From: Vitrella brassicaformis
Taxonomy: Eukaryota; Sar; Vitrellaceae
NCBI GenBank assembly: GCA_001179505.1
Contig: CDMY01000347.1
Coordinates: 223,475 to 287,474 of the forward strand
Length of the DNA stretch: 64,000 nucleotides
Direction: 5' to 3'
Numbering within the stretch: position 1 is the first letter of the stretch; the number at the start of each line of letters is the position of its first letter. Positions 31,785 to 42,647 of the stretch are shown one piece after another. Below the pieces are notes generated by a model that saw only the letters and a list, made by a program, of their open reading frames with translations, made no database searches and had not been told where the DNA came from. The translations under genes were made by a program, and so were the position numbers.

Positions 31785-34217
31785 ATGAGCGGCGGCAGCG
31801 GGTCGGCAGATCTGCCCTACATCGGATCAAAGATCAGCCTCATCACCACAGCAAACATACGATACACTGGTGAGCTGAGCGGGTCAGTCAGGGGATGACG
31901 GGGTGGCTTGCTTGACTGCCGTAGAATGGTGGTTGGTTTGTTTCGTGTGTGTTGTCTGTCTGTCTGTGCGTTTCTTTCAGGATATCTGCATACGATCAAC
32001 ACTGAGGACTCGACAGTCAAACTCGAAAATGTCCAGGCGCACGGTAGGGTACACAAAGCCCCACGTGGCGGGGCGGGGCGGCCTGTGTGCAGTGCACTGA
32101 GATGGTGTGATGTGGCGTGGCCTTCACTCACTCTCCCCTTGTGTGTGTGTGTGTGTGTGTGTGTCATGACATGGCTCTCTCAGGCACTGAGGGTCGCCCT
32201 GCGCCCTACTCGGTCCCCCCGAGTGGGGAGGTATACGCAAACGTCGTATTCAACGGTGGGTGGCTACACAGATCACACACACGCATCTCGCCCTTGCCCC
32301 ATCTCACCTCACCCACCATCAGGCCGTGACATCAAGGACCTGACTGTGTGCGACTCGGAGCACTCCCCGACGTCACGCCCAGGGGCAGCCACCTACAGCA
32401 ACAGACAGCAGCAGCAACGCAACACAGAACAGCCCACATGGCAGCAGCAGTCGGTGTATGGCAACGTGGCCGGGCCCTCCTCCTCTTCCAGTGGGGGTGG
32501 TGGTGGCGGCATGTATCAGCAGCAGCGGGGCGCAGGCGATGGACGCCCGGCGGCTGCTGCAGCTGCCGCTCGACCCAACGAACCCCGCATCATGCAGGTG
32601 GGTGACCCATATAGATGACAACATTCTCACCCGCTGTCTTTTCTCACCAGTCAGTGTGTTGTGTGTGGCCTGTCTGTCAGCTGGGTGGCGGCAACCAGGG
32701 GCCTCTCCTGCATCGCGACAATGCGCCGGCGTCGCATCACTCGACCACCACAGTGTCGGACGCACCCTACTCACACTCCCCCACAGCTGCTGGCGTGACG
32801 CCCGCCATCAGCCGTGCGGGGAGTGCCAACGCCCAGCACCCACCCATGCCACAGCCGCAGCCACAGCCGCAGCGACCACCACCCGGATACGGAGGATACG
32901 CCAACCAGGTGACGAGGACATACAGACGATGAGAGTGTCCCACGTCATCTCATGTGTCTGTCTGTCCTGTTTGGACGGTTGCAGGCGCCAGATGGCCCGG
33001 GTCCCTTCGCGGCAGCCTACGGCGGCCGGCCCGTCCCGCCCCCTCCCTCCTACCCATCATACCCAGCACCACCCGCACCATTCGCCTTCGACCAGCCAGC
33101 ACCAGCACCGGGTGCCGGCCAGCCACGGGTGGGGGCGGGCATGCCGGGTGGCGAGGGTGGGAGTGACGTGCCGCTCTTCCCTGTGGGCGAGCTGCCGGCT
33201 CAGCCCAACATCTTCACGCGCACCGAGATGGAGAGCAAGGGCGAGTACGACTTCGAGCGGGAGAACCTCAAGTTCGAGCAGATGCGGGCCAAATCGGACG
33301 TCAAACGTACGTCGGGCGGGGCCAGAGGAGCACGCACACACACAGACCCCATCAATCACACAGCGCCACACATGTGTTGTTTGGTCCATGATGCGTTGGT
33401 CGATCAGTTGAGGAGACCAACCTGCCCGAGAGCCGCAGTGCGTCCGGCTCCTATGTGCAGTCGCCCCCTTTCCCGTCGTCCTCGGCGGTAGCAGCGGCAG
33501 CGGCGCAAAACCACGCCTCCATGTACCCTCACATGGGCCGGGGCGGCCAGGAGACGGTCGCCGACGTGGTGGGCGGTTACTCCAAGACGAGTTTCTTCGA
33601 TACCATCTCGTGTGAGGCGTCCCAGCGGACCAGGTTCCCCGACAGCCTGCGGCTCGACAGGAACAAGGAGAGGGTCCTTAATGTGGTCAGTGCATGAGAT
33701 CAGGCGGCTGGCGGCGAGTGTGTCTGTACGTCAACAGAGCGTTGTTGTGTGTTGTGTGTTGTGTGTGGGGTGTGTTACAGGAGACCTTCGGCCCGTCTGC
33801 GGCGTCGTTGAGCGTGCGGCCATTTTCGGGCTACGGCTACACGTCCAACCGCAACTACCGCCCCTACGGCCACCAGCAGCCCAGGGGCAGATACGTCTAC
33901 ACCCTACAAACACCACAGGGCATCAAGTGAGCTAGCTAGTGATAGGGAGAGGTCAACACTACCACCAAACCCTCACGGCAAATTCATCCCACTGTCTGTG
34001 TTGCTTTGCCCGTGTCTCACTCAGGCGATACGGCCCACCTGACTTGGTGGACCGCGCCAATGCTGCCGATTTCCGCAGCCAGAACGCCCCGCCACCTGGC
34101 TATGGCCAGCGGGGGCCGCAGTCGCCCACTGCGGGACCTTTTTCCCAGCCACACCCTGCTGCTGCACCGGCTGCTGCTGCCGGGCTGACGCATTTTCAGA
34201 GTGGGGGGATGAATTAA
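31785..34217 (+). CDS. LSM14/SCD6-family mRNP protein
   Basis: Nine exons give 553 residues in phase: 31785-31869, 31981-32043, 32184-32255, 32323-32597, 32681-32908, 32985-33306, 33408-33685, 33781-33926 and 34025-34217. The N-terminal LSm14 domain is clear (YIGSKISLITTANIRYTG, then YLHTINTEDSTVKLENVQ, then VYANVVFNG and RDIKDLTV). A long Gln/Pro/Gly-rich linker follows. Downstream come an FDF-like segment (EYDFERENLKFEQM), an FFD box (YSKTSFFDTI, about residue 411) and a TFG box (ERVLNVETFG, 442-445), with Arg/Gly-rich flanks. The order is the one known for SCD6, RAP55 and CAR-I, which repress translation and promote decapping with DDX6-type helicases in cytoplasmic granules. All the family's landmark motifs are present. 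Confidence 0.94.
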
Positions 34218-34868
34218 TTCGAGAGGGTGATGGGACGGCATGGGGGTGTTGTGTTGTGTTGTGTTGTGAGGTATGGGTGTATGGGTGTATGTGTGATGTC
34301 TTGTCATCCATCGCTTGTTGATGGAGAGTGAGTATTGCATTGTGTCGGAGAGGCATGCACATGGTTGCTGTGTGTGGGGGTGTGTGCCTGGGCCTTGTGA
34401 TAGCATGGGCAGTGGGGCAGTTGGTAGCCATCATGTTGAGCTACCAGCTGAACCACTGCGGCGAAGGCTTCACAAGGACAGGCCCACACCACACAAACGT
34501 GTGCATCACATCAACCACTGATTGCAAATGAAAGAGATATGCAGCGTCGCTTTGTTGTCTTGTGATGGTGTGGTGTTGGTTGGCGGGTCTGGCGGTCCGT
34601 CGGCACACTCCTTTCTCGGCCGTTCGCAGTGCGTGTCGTTCCCGCTCATACGGAGAACGACACTCATTGCTGACGGGCCAGATGGGACGTGCTGCCCGCC
34701 GCAGACCCTCACGTTCAACACACACACACAGAAGAAGTGAGAGCAATGGCCGGCCGTTTTAGTCCGTGTGTATGTATGCCTTTCGTACGCGTACGTAAGC
34801 AAGGGTCGATCGGATCGCCTGGGCGGCTGTGTGGGGAGAGAGGGGAGGGAGAGAGGGAGGGAGGAGGG
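34218..34868. other. 3' flank of LSM14, no gene seen
   Basis: Contains GTGTT repeats at about 34243-34265 and GGGA-rich sequence running into the gap. No coding evidence. Confidence 0.45.
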
Positions 34869-35168
34869 NNNNNNNNNNNNNNNNNNNNNNNNNNNNNNNN
34901 NNNNNNNNNNNNNNNNNNNNNNNNNNNNNNNNNNNNNNNNNNNNNNNNNNNNNNNNNNNNNNNNNNNNNNNNNNNNNNNNNNNNNNNNNNNNNNNNNNNN
35001 NNNNNNNNNNNNNNNNNNNNNNNNNNNNNNNNNNNNNNNNNNNNNNNNNNNNNNNNNNNNNNNNNNNNNNNNNNNNNNNNNNNNNNNNNNNNNNNNNNNN
35101 NNNNNNNNNNNNNNNNNNNNNNNNNNNNNNNNNNNNNNNNNNNNNNNNNNNNNNNNNNNNNNNNNNNN
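34869..35168. other. Assembly gap of 300 N
   Basis: A run of N flanked on both sides by GGGA/GAGA repeats (about 34838-34868 and 35169-35187), so the gap was probably caused by that low-complexity tract. Its round length suggests an estimated or placeholder size. Confidence 0.98.
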
Positions 35169-35918
35169 AGGGAGGGAGGGGGAGAGATTTGTAGGGCTGA
35201 CTGACTGGCTGGCTGGGGGGGAATCGGATCGGTTCATCCACTTCCTATCCACCTGCCTGTTCAACCTTTTTCTGCGTCTGAACGCGTCAGCCAGTGGGTC
35301 GGTGCGGTGCGGTGCGGTGGTGCGTGGCGTTTTGAATGAGTGATTACACATAGGATTACACACACACAGAGAGAGAGAGAGAGATGCATCCACCTATGTA
35401 TGGTATGCAATGCATCGTGGGTCCCCACCTTAACCTTTCTGCCTGCCGATCTGTCAGCAATTTGTCCACTCACTCTCCTCTTTATTGGTCGCCGGCTGGC
35501 CGGCCGGCTTTACATACATTTCTCTATGCGTGTGCGCGCCCACGGGCGTACGCACGAGTGAATGAATGCACACCTTATTTGTGAGTGTGTGTGTCTGACC
35601 GGCTGCCTATCCTTCCGTGGCTTCCTGTCTGTCTGTCTGTCTGTCTGTGTCAGGTTTTCTCGCTGCTTATCTGTCGGAGGCCTGCATGCTTTGAATTCAT
35701 CTCATTGAGAGCCCATCTCTGCCTGCCTGTGTGTGTGTGTGTGGGTATTCCTGTCTGTGTGTCTGTCTGTGGTTGGACAGTGGTGAGTGAATCCATCGGT
35801 TTGATCAGTGTATGCCGGTGTGTGTCTACGTGTGGACAAACAATGCAATGCATCCTGGCATCATTGTTTAAGTGTTTATTCGTGTGGTTCCAACAGTTGA
35901 GAAGTTTGCAATGCTGTC
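35169..35918. other. Repeat-rich spacer, no gene seen
   Basis: GGTGC repeats (about 35300-35320), an AG run (35370-35385) and a CTGT run (35627-35650). No coding evidence. Confidence 0.45.
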
Positions 35919-35979
35919 AGGGTTTAGGGTTTAGACCTAAACCCTAACCAGGGTTTAGATCTAAACTCTAACCCTAACA
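35919..35979. repeat. Interstitial telomere-like repeats in inverted orientation
   Basis: gggtttagggtttag is followed at once by taaaccctaacc, then gggtttag and ctctaaccctaac. The unit is the plant-type TTTAGGG telomere repeat, arranged as alternating inverted copies just 17 bp upstream of an ATG. The AAACCCTAA core also equals the plant telo-box promoter element. Confidence 0.85.
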
Positions 35980-35995
35980 CCAAAAGTCTCTATGG

Positions 35996-37813
35996 ATGGC
36001 TCTTAGCGGACCACTGCGGCTCATCCATTGCCCTGCACCCCGCTTAGCAGCCCTGCTGCTGCGAAGATCTATGGCAACCATGTGCTGGTCAGCCGAGGAC
36101 ATCGCACGAGCCCGCAGCGACACGCCAGGCCTGCATTCATCCCACCGCAGGGGCGCCGGCATCCATCTCAACGCCGCAGGCTCATCCCTGCTGCCCAGCA
36201 CTGTCACCGATACTGTTGTCTCTTACCTGAGGGAAGAGGCTCTAAGAGGCGGCTATGAAACGGCGGATGCACACGAGGCAGAGATCTCTGACGTGTATGA
36301 GGCGATTGGCGAGATGCTGCACTGTGAGTCAAGCGAGGTGGCGTTGTCTGAGTCGGCGACGGTTTCTTGGGACTCGGCGTTCTTCTCTCTGCCGTGGGCG
36401 GATGGGGACCGGGTGTGCATCGGGAAGGCTGAGTACGCGTCCAACGCCATTGCCATCCTCAACCTTAAGCAGAGGAAAAACATAGAGGTACGCTTGTGTG
36501 TGAGCGAGAGGTGAGTTGAGGGCACACACACGTGTCTTCCCATCGGGTGTTGTCAGGTTGTGGAGATCGCCGACGACTCGTCGGGACAGTTCGATCTCTC
36601 CGCCCTCAGTGCAGCTCTTCAGGACGACCTCACAGCCAAGAGGCGGCGCATGACGGTCGTGTCCATGACACACGTGCCGACAAATGGGGGACTCATCAAT
36701 GATGCGGAGTGGTGCGGTCGGATCATTGAGGAGCACAACGCCAGGGTGGCCGCCGCAGGCCTGTGCAGAGTGGATGGCATCGACTCGACCATCTTCCTCC
36801 TGGACGCATGTCAATCGTGCGGGCAGGTGGGATGGGAGGGAGGGAGGGAGGGATGCACTGCACTGCACTGCACGGGACAGGCCACTTCCATTCTTGACCG
36901 TGGGGTGCGTATGTGTTTTCACGTGCGTTGTGTGTATGACAGATTGATCTGGACGTCCGGCGCCTCAAGTGCCACTTCCTCTCGGTGACGGGACGGAAAT
37001 ACCTCAGGGCGCCCCGGTGCGGTACGCACCCGACCCGCTCAGGACAGGACATGCACACGACGGACACGACACATCTCCACGAGTCGAGTTGTGTCTTTGC
37101 TGGCTTTGGTCGACCACTTCAGAGGCACCGGGTTCCTGTATGTGACCAAGCGGCTGCTCAACAGGGGTTTCCTCAACCCCATGTACGCCGACCTGCGCTC
37201 AGCCAGGTACGGCACGCGCTCAGAGGCACACAGGGGGGGAGCTGAGTGTGCATCGATCGCCGGGCTGGTTTCCATTCTTTGCAGTTGGTTGGGCAAGGAC
37301 CAGTTTGAGCTGGCCAGCACCGCCAAGTGCTTCGAGCTGTGGGAGAGCAGCATCGCCTGCCGGCTGGGACTGGGGGCCGCCGTCAGATACGCACTGCAGA
37401 TCGGTACACACCTTTCCGTCACGCTACGCTCGCTGACCTTTACATTCTCATTCCTGCGTGCAGGTCTGCCCAACGCAGAGAAGCGCATCCAGGCACTCGC
37501 CAGCCTCCTCCGAGGGCAGCTACGTGAGCTGCCCACCGTCACAGTGCGCGACAAGGGCGGCGCACGACAGGGCGGCATTGTGTCCTTCACGTGCCAGTCA
37601 GCAGCGGGCAAGGCCATCCCAGCAGACAGGGTCAAGAGCATGCTGAGCGAGAGGGGCGTCGACGTGTCGGTGAGTAGTGCGGCTTCCACGCTGATCGACA
37701 TGAGGGAGCGGGGGATCGATGCTGTGGTACGTGCGTCGGTGCACTACTACAACACAGAGGAGGAGATGACGCTTTTTGTGGGTGTGTTGCGAGATGTGCT
37801 CGAGAACGTTTAG
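35996..37813 (+). CDS. Class V PLP-dependent aminotransferase / cysteine-desulfurase-like enzyme
   Basis: Six exons, 35996-36487, 36557-36826, 36943-37016, 37123-37206, 37285-37403 and 37464-37813, give 462 residues in phase. The N-terminus (MALSGPLRLIHCPAPRLAAL and following RR) resembles a mitochondrial targeting peptide. The fold type I signature is visible: GIHLNAAGSSLLP near the start, DACQSCGQ at the cofactor-binding Asp-x-x-Gln, and FLSVTGRKYLRAPR followed by GTGFLYV, in which Lys273 is the likely PLP-binding lysine. The RGTGFLY form is typical of the class V subgroup related to isopenicillin-N epimerase and EgtE-like C-S lyases. The substrate cannot be assigned. Another ATG lies four bases upstream in a different frame. 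Confidence 0.85.
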
Positions 37814-38158
37814 TTCGCTGGCTGACAGTTTTCTTCGTCGACTGAGTGGACGATTCATTCAACGATTTTGCCTCTGTACTGTCAATTGTCAATGGCCAAT
37901 TCAGCCATGGTACACGCGAAGGAACCATGCCGCCACAGAACAAAGGAAGAAAGAAACAAAGGCGTCGCAGCTCGTGTCCGCGGGAGTTGCAGATCATAAC
38001 AACTCGCTGCGTGAGAAGCACACTTGACGAGCTGTTGTGACCAGCCCCTGCCACGCACACGGCCTGCCGCCGTGACAACACAAAGGCTCAGGTAGAGACA
38101 GACACAGCCCTACCTATGTACAAGGCGCTCACATGACTCCACCCACCCGTGTCGCCTC
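37814..38158. other. Convergent spacer, no gene seen
   Basis: Lies between two convergent genes, without coding evidence. Confidence 0.45.
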
Positions 38159-38611
38159 TTAACACCCGATACACCTCGGCACAGCAAGAGCACTCAAGCA
38201 CGACGACGCCTTGACCACGCGGATGCGGTACCTCGCCTCGCCGCCCTGGCCGTCGTTGCCCATGAACATCAGAGCCGCTCTCAGCATGCCCGCTCCGCGG
38301 TGGTGCTCCAAAGCCACGATGGCCTCCTGTCTGCCCTCGTCATATTTGACGATGTCGAACGCGCCGATGGCTGCAGGACCGCCAACCGCACCCAGCAGCC
38401 GCCTGATGCCTGCCCGGATTGCACATTCGAAATCCCATGCGGTCCACGGCGATGATGTGGAGGCTGCTGCCGCTGCCGCTGCTGATGCGGATGAGTCTGG
38501 GATGGCGTCCGCTGTGTCGATGTGCACCAGGAGGTAGTAGGTGTCGGGTGTGAAGGCCATCATGCCATTCTTCGACGGCTGGCGCTGCTGTTGAGGACGC
38601 TCAGGCTCCAT
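38159..38611 (-). CDS. RNase P/MRP protein subunit, POP5/RPP14-like
   Basis: A single open exon from ATG 38611 gives 150 residues; the frame stays open to 38710 but an acceptor-like cttgcag lies just before this ATG, so an upstream non-coding exon is possible. The core follows the POP5/RPP14 pattern: TYYLLVHIDTADA as the first strand, WDFECAIRAGIRRLLGAVGG as the helix, AFDIVKYDEGRQEAIVALEH and a final strand RYRIRVVKASSCL, where the family has conserved basic and Cys-rich ends. These subunits sit in the protein part of RNase P and MRP, which mature tRNA 5' ends and pre-rRNA. An Ala-rich insert (about 50-60) separates the first strand from the helix. Whether it is POP5 or RPP14 is not settled. 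Confidence 0.75.
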   Translation of the reverse strand: MEPERPQQQRQPSKNGMMAFTPDTYYLLVHIDTADAIPDSSASAAAAAAASTSSPWTAWDFECAIRAGIRRLLGAVGGPAAIGAFDIVKYDEGRQEAIVALEHHRGAGMLRAALMFMGNDGQGGEARYRIRVVKASSCLSALAVPRCIGC

Positions 38612-38711
38612 GGCTGCAAGGGAAGCGAAAGGGGGAAGATCCGCATCTCGCCGCTTAGCTCGCTTCCTCAGAAGGGACTGAATGCATACGTCTGTGGCTG
38701 AATGCTGCACA

Positions 38712-39381
38712 GGGGGTCACTCACGGAAAGATCGCCCACACAGAATAGTTCAATCCACCGACACGCTTATTGGTGTCAACACACAGAGTCGCAACACACA
38801 CACAGACGGCAAAGAAGCACACCAGGCGCAAAAGGCAGGACCCACAGGGCCAGCACCGTCGATCTGCAGTGCGTATGAAAATCGTCAGCACCGCAAAGAG
38901 AAGGGCTGCATGGAGTCACATCACCCGCATGACACCCACGAGCTCTCTCTCTCTCTCTCTCTGTGCTGAGCACACGGCTGGCCACCCCGGCAACGAGGAA
39001 GAGAACAGCGGACGTGTGTATATACGTACAAACATGTGTAGATGTACACATCAACGACGTCCACCCATACACATAGTCTGCAGCCGGCATCAAAGCATAA
39101 ATAAAGTGGCCTGTGCTACAAATAAGTCGATATGACCTGTACGTATCCATGTGTGAGTGCATGTGCATGTGCACGTGACAGGATCCGTGAGTCTGTCAAG
39201 CACACCCACCCACACACTCAAATATGAACTTGGCGATATGATATCATCCCAAGCAGGCATGAAACCTGCATGTCCTCTTCATGAAACCGCAAAAACGCTT
39301 TCGAAACGCACCCATGGCCACCCAGACGACGCAGCCCTCCACTTATGTGCACATGTCGACAGCAAAACACCGGCCGTGTCA
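38712..39381. other. Spacer, no gene seen
   Basis: CA-rich with a TC run at about 38942-38960. No coding evidence. Confidence 0.45.
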
Positions 39382-41464
39382 TCACTTGATGCCAAAGTGG
39401 TGCAGCACGGCGCCCCAGTGGTCGAGGCAGCTTTTCCGCACCTCGGATGGGATCCTGGCGCCGTTCTCAGGGGTGTCCTCCTTGTGATACAAAGCGGCCC
39501 TGACAAAGTGTGCGTCTGGGCCAAGTCCACTGTGCATGGTCCACACGTTCCCGAAGGCGACGATCGTGTCGCCATGCCGATGGCCATGCACGATGACGTA
39601 GCGGTAGAGGCTGAAGCTACGTCCTGCCGGCCGGAAGTTGTCCAGGTCCCCCCAATCCATCATGTGCTCCATGGTGAGGTAATCGCCGATGCCGATCGGC
39701 TGTGTGGCAAGGGCGACAAACTTGTCGTTGAGAGCGCCGTCGTAGCCGGTGACCTCCTTGTGTTGGGGCGAGTCAAACAATGGCAGGGTGCTAATCATGG
39801 CGAAGATGGTGAACGAGGGATAAAGCATCGTGGTATGCCGAATGACGGGGTCGCTCGTCGAGTACGAGGCCTGCAACGAGGTGAACGTCAGGACGGATAC
39901 AGACAGAAGGAAGAGCGCATAACAGATTCACCTTGTAGGGATGGTCGTCAGGCAGATGGCCGTAGGGAATGATGTGGAATGCCGTATCTCCCAACCTGTA
40001 CCGGTCAGCCGTGTTGTAGTCGAGAGCGCTGATGTCCGAGCCGCCGGGCTGGCTCTCGATGCTGTGGACCGACCCGGCGTGCGACTCCATATCCTCCTCA
40101 TCCTGAAATCGACGGTTCCAAGCCTCTTGAGCTGACACGACACAGACAGACAGACAGACAGAATCAGGAAGACTGTCCTCGTTGCGTGGTGTGTCGACGC
40201 ACGCGTGTACCTACCTCGTGTCTCGAGCATCGCGTGGCGGTCCCTCAGCCTCGCCCTGATGACCAAACACACATACTCCCAGTGTGCCGTGTTGTGAGTT
40301 GCGCGTACAGTCTTGCCTGTGTAAGGTACGTACCGCTGCGACGGGTCGAGCTCGATGACGTCGTTCATGTCCCAGAGTGCATGGTCCCACTTGCCCTGCG
40401 CCTCGTAAGCACAGCAGCGACGGTAGTAGGCCTACACACAGCACACGGACATGAAGGGCCTGACGTGTTGCTGCACATGATGGTGTGATATCTCTGGCGA
40501 CCTTGACGTATTGCTCGTCATGTTTGATGCTCTTGCTGCAGTCGACAATCGCAGCATCATAGTTGCCCTGCTGAATGTGACACGCACCCCTGACCAACAC
40601 ACAACACGACACGACGCAGCACAGCACACACAGTGAGCCCTATTGTTCTCTTCATCCCCCGTTGCTCTCTCTCTGTACAGGTTGGCGAGTACGATAGCCT
40701 TGAGGCCTGGCTGATCCCGGGGGCACACATCCACCGCATCTGCTCAACGCGCGCACACCCACACCCACACCCACACCATACGCATGTCATGGCTCCCACC
40801 CCCCTCACGCACCCACTCTCTCACCTGAGTAGGGTTTGATGGCATCGTCGTAGCGCCCCTCCCGATAGTGCACGTTCCCCGCCTCCTTGAGCCGCTCGCA
40901 CGCCGCCTTGTCCATCACCACCAGGGTCTGCTCCCGGCCCTCATTGCTCAGCAGCTGCCGGAATGTCTTGTAGACGCCCATCACCAGCGGCAGCTTGCGG
41001 AAGGCCGTCGTGGTGGGGATGGTGTCCATGATGCCCAGAGGCGGCAGCACGATCGGCAGCTGCTCCACCACCTCACAGTTCTTGGCCACGCGTGCGAATG
41101 GCGCCATCGACGGCCACAGCGCCGCCCCCTCCTCAAAGAGCCATGCGCACCGGGAGAGGTAGCCGAAGTAGGTGAGCCCATCGGGCATCACCACCTCAGC
41201 ATGCGCATCCGTCGTTGGGGCGCTCGTCGGGGCGGCGCCATCTCCCTCCTCATCTTGGTTGCTGTCCTCATCTTGGTGCTGCCGGTGGACGTCGAAGAGT
41301 CCGTCGAGGCCGTGGCGGGTCAGGGAGCCCTCGATGCGGCGGAGCATCACCGTGTTGTCGATGAGAGAGCCCTCAGTGCCGGAGATGCATCTGACGCTGA
41401 GCAGATCACGGATAGTACCGAAGCGGCTGCTACGCCACAGATCCAGGGGCACCTGATGCGACAT
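39382..41464 (-). CDS. Tetratricopeptide-repeat protein with an unrecognised C-terminal domain
   Basis: Seven exons close exactly to 539 codons: 40825-41464, 40679-40739, 40502-40589, 40334-40431, 40215-40255, 39932-40131 and 39382-39870. The middle of the protein has TPR units of the co-chaperone type: LKEAGNVHYREGRYDDAIKP, ACHIQQGNYDAAIVDCSKSI and AYEAQGKWDHALWDMNDVIE, ending in LDPSQR. The N-terminal 190 residues have an acidic stretch (HQDEDSNQDEEGD) and no known fold that I can name. The C-terminal 200 residues include RSFSLYRYVIVHGHRHGDTI and WGAVLHHFGIK and are not recognised; they look globular rather than repetitive. A chaperone or ubiquitin-pathway adaptor role is possible but not shown. 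Confidence 0.78.
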
Positions 41465-41626
41465 GATGCCTGGGAAAAACGGACGGCTGGAAAAACGCCA
41501 CGGTTCGTGCGACTGATCCGAAGCCAGCTAGCACGCGCGAGAAAGGCGAACAGATCTGCATCCCCGGAGAGAAAGCTTTGCGCGTAGACTGAGGACACTC
41601 ACACCTTCGAGAGGTCTCCATCGCCG
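41465..41626. promoter_or_regulatory. 162-bp region between divergent starts
   Basis: Separates the TPR gene (ATG 41464, minus) from the small plus-strand gene (ATG 41627). Confidence 0.35.
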
Positions 41627-42084
41627 ATGAGCAACACATCCGAATCGAACGGGATGCGCACCATCGTGGCCCTCATCAGGAAGCTCCAGCTGGACTGCGA
41701 GGTGTACCAGCACCTCACGGAAGATCTCAGGTGCGACAAAGCAAGGAGCTCCTGGCCACACAACATCCCCATTCACCAATTTTTGTCTGTGTGCTCATGA
41801 GCAGGAGCCTGCTTGACCGGCTGCTAGAGAGCGCCTCAGCAGCGTGTGAGGAGCAGCAGACAAGCGCCACCACTGACGAGCAGGAGGGCCTCAAGGAGCC
41901 CTCAGCGCTGGAGATGATGCTGGTCATCACTTTTGCACGGCCTGAGTCGACTCGTTATCAGACGTGCAAGGAGTATCTGGGCGATGCATTCGAGAGCGTG
42001 AGGATGCAGGCGCGGCAGCAGCTGGAGAGCATATGTAACGAGAGACCGACAGACTCTGCCTGCCGTTGCGCTAAGAATAAATGA
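41627..42084 (+). CDS. Small helical protein of unknown function
   Basis: Two exons, 41627-41730 and 41805-42084, join at phase 2 to 127 residues. The product is mostly amphipathic helix (MRTIVALIRKLQLDCEVYQH, SLLDRLLESASAACEEQQ, CKEYLGDAFESVRMQARQQL) and ends in a Cys- and Lys-containing tail (CRCAKNK). No family recognised; small coiled-coil adaptors look like this. The donor is gtgcga, a weaker but plausible site. Its start lies 162 bp from that of the divergent TPR gene. Confidence 0.6.
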
Positions 42085-42647
42085 CTGACTGGTGAGGCCT
42101 GCCTCTTCTCTAGTGTTGTCTGATAGATGTCTTTTCTGCGTATCTCAGAGGGGGTGGGTGGCTGAGTCTGTCTGGCCTTGCTCACGTGAGACGTTTTTCC
42201 CCGTTCTGTACAGTTTGGTGCAGTCCGTGTGTTGGCTTTGCCTGGTGTCACGATCGGTAGGTACCCCCTGCTGCAGCCATGTGCTGTGTGGCCTGTGCAC
42301 GCACAGCCCACACAGGCCATTGCTGCAGCAAGTGCTACCAATCGCTACCCAGGGAGCTCGACAGGGCGAAGCTGTTTTTCACCATTTTACCACGAGGCAC
42401 GAGTGCTTCTTGCGTGACGTATGCATATTCATGAACTGCTCCGCAGCCGCCAAATCCTGGTTTGGTGTACTGCAGACCGACGCTGCATGAACGGATTGGT
42501 TTTGTGGCAGGAAAACGCCATGAAAATCCGTTAGTACAGCAGCAACTGATTGAAGTCCAGTTGGGCCACGAATGCTATGAGAACAGCAAAACACACAAGC
42601 AGAGCAGAGGCACAGACAGACGCAAGAGAGCTCACGCACACAGGGCA
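42085..42647. other. Convergent spacer, no gene seen
   Basis: No splice logic or family signature in the short open frames here. Confidence 0.45.

Noticed and set aside
34506-35393. Long open frames crossing the N run
   Set aside because: They are open only because N codons cannot be stops; flanks are simple repeats.
40868-41587. 239-codon plus-strand open frame
   Set aside because: Antisense to exon 1 of the TPR gene and with no protein signature.
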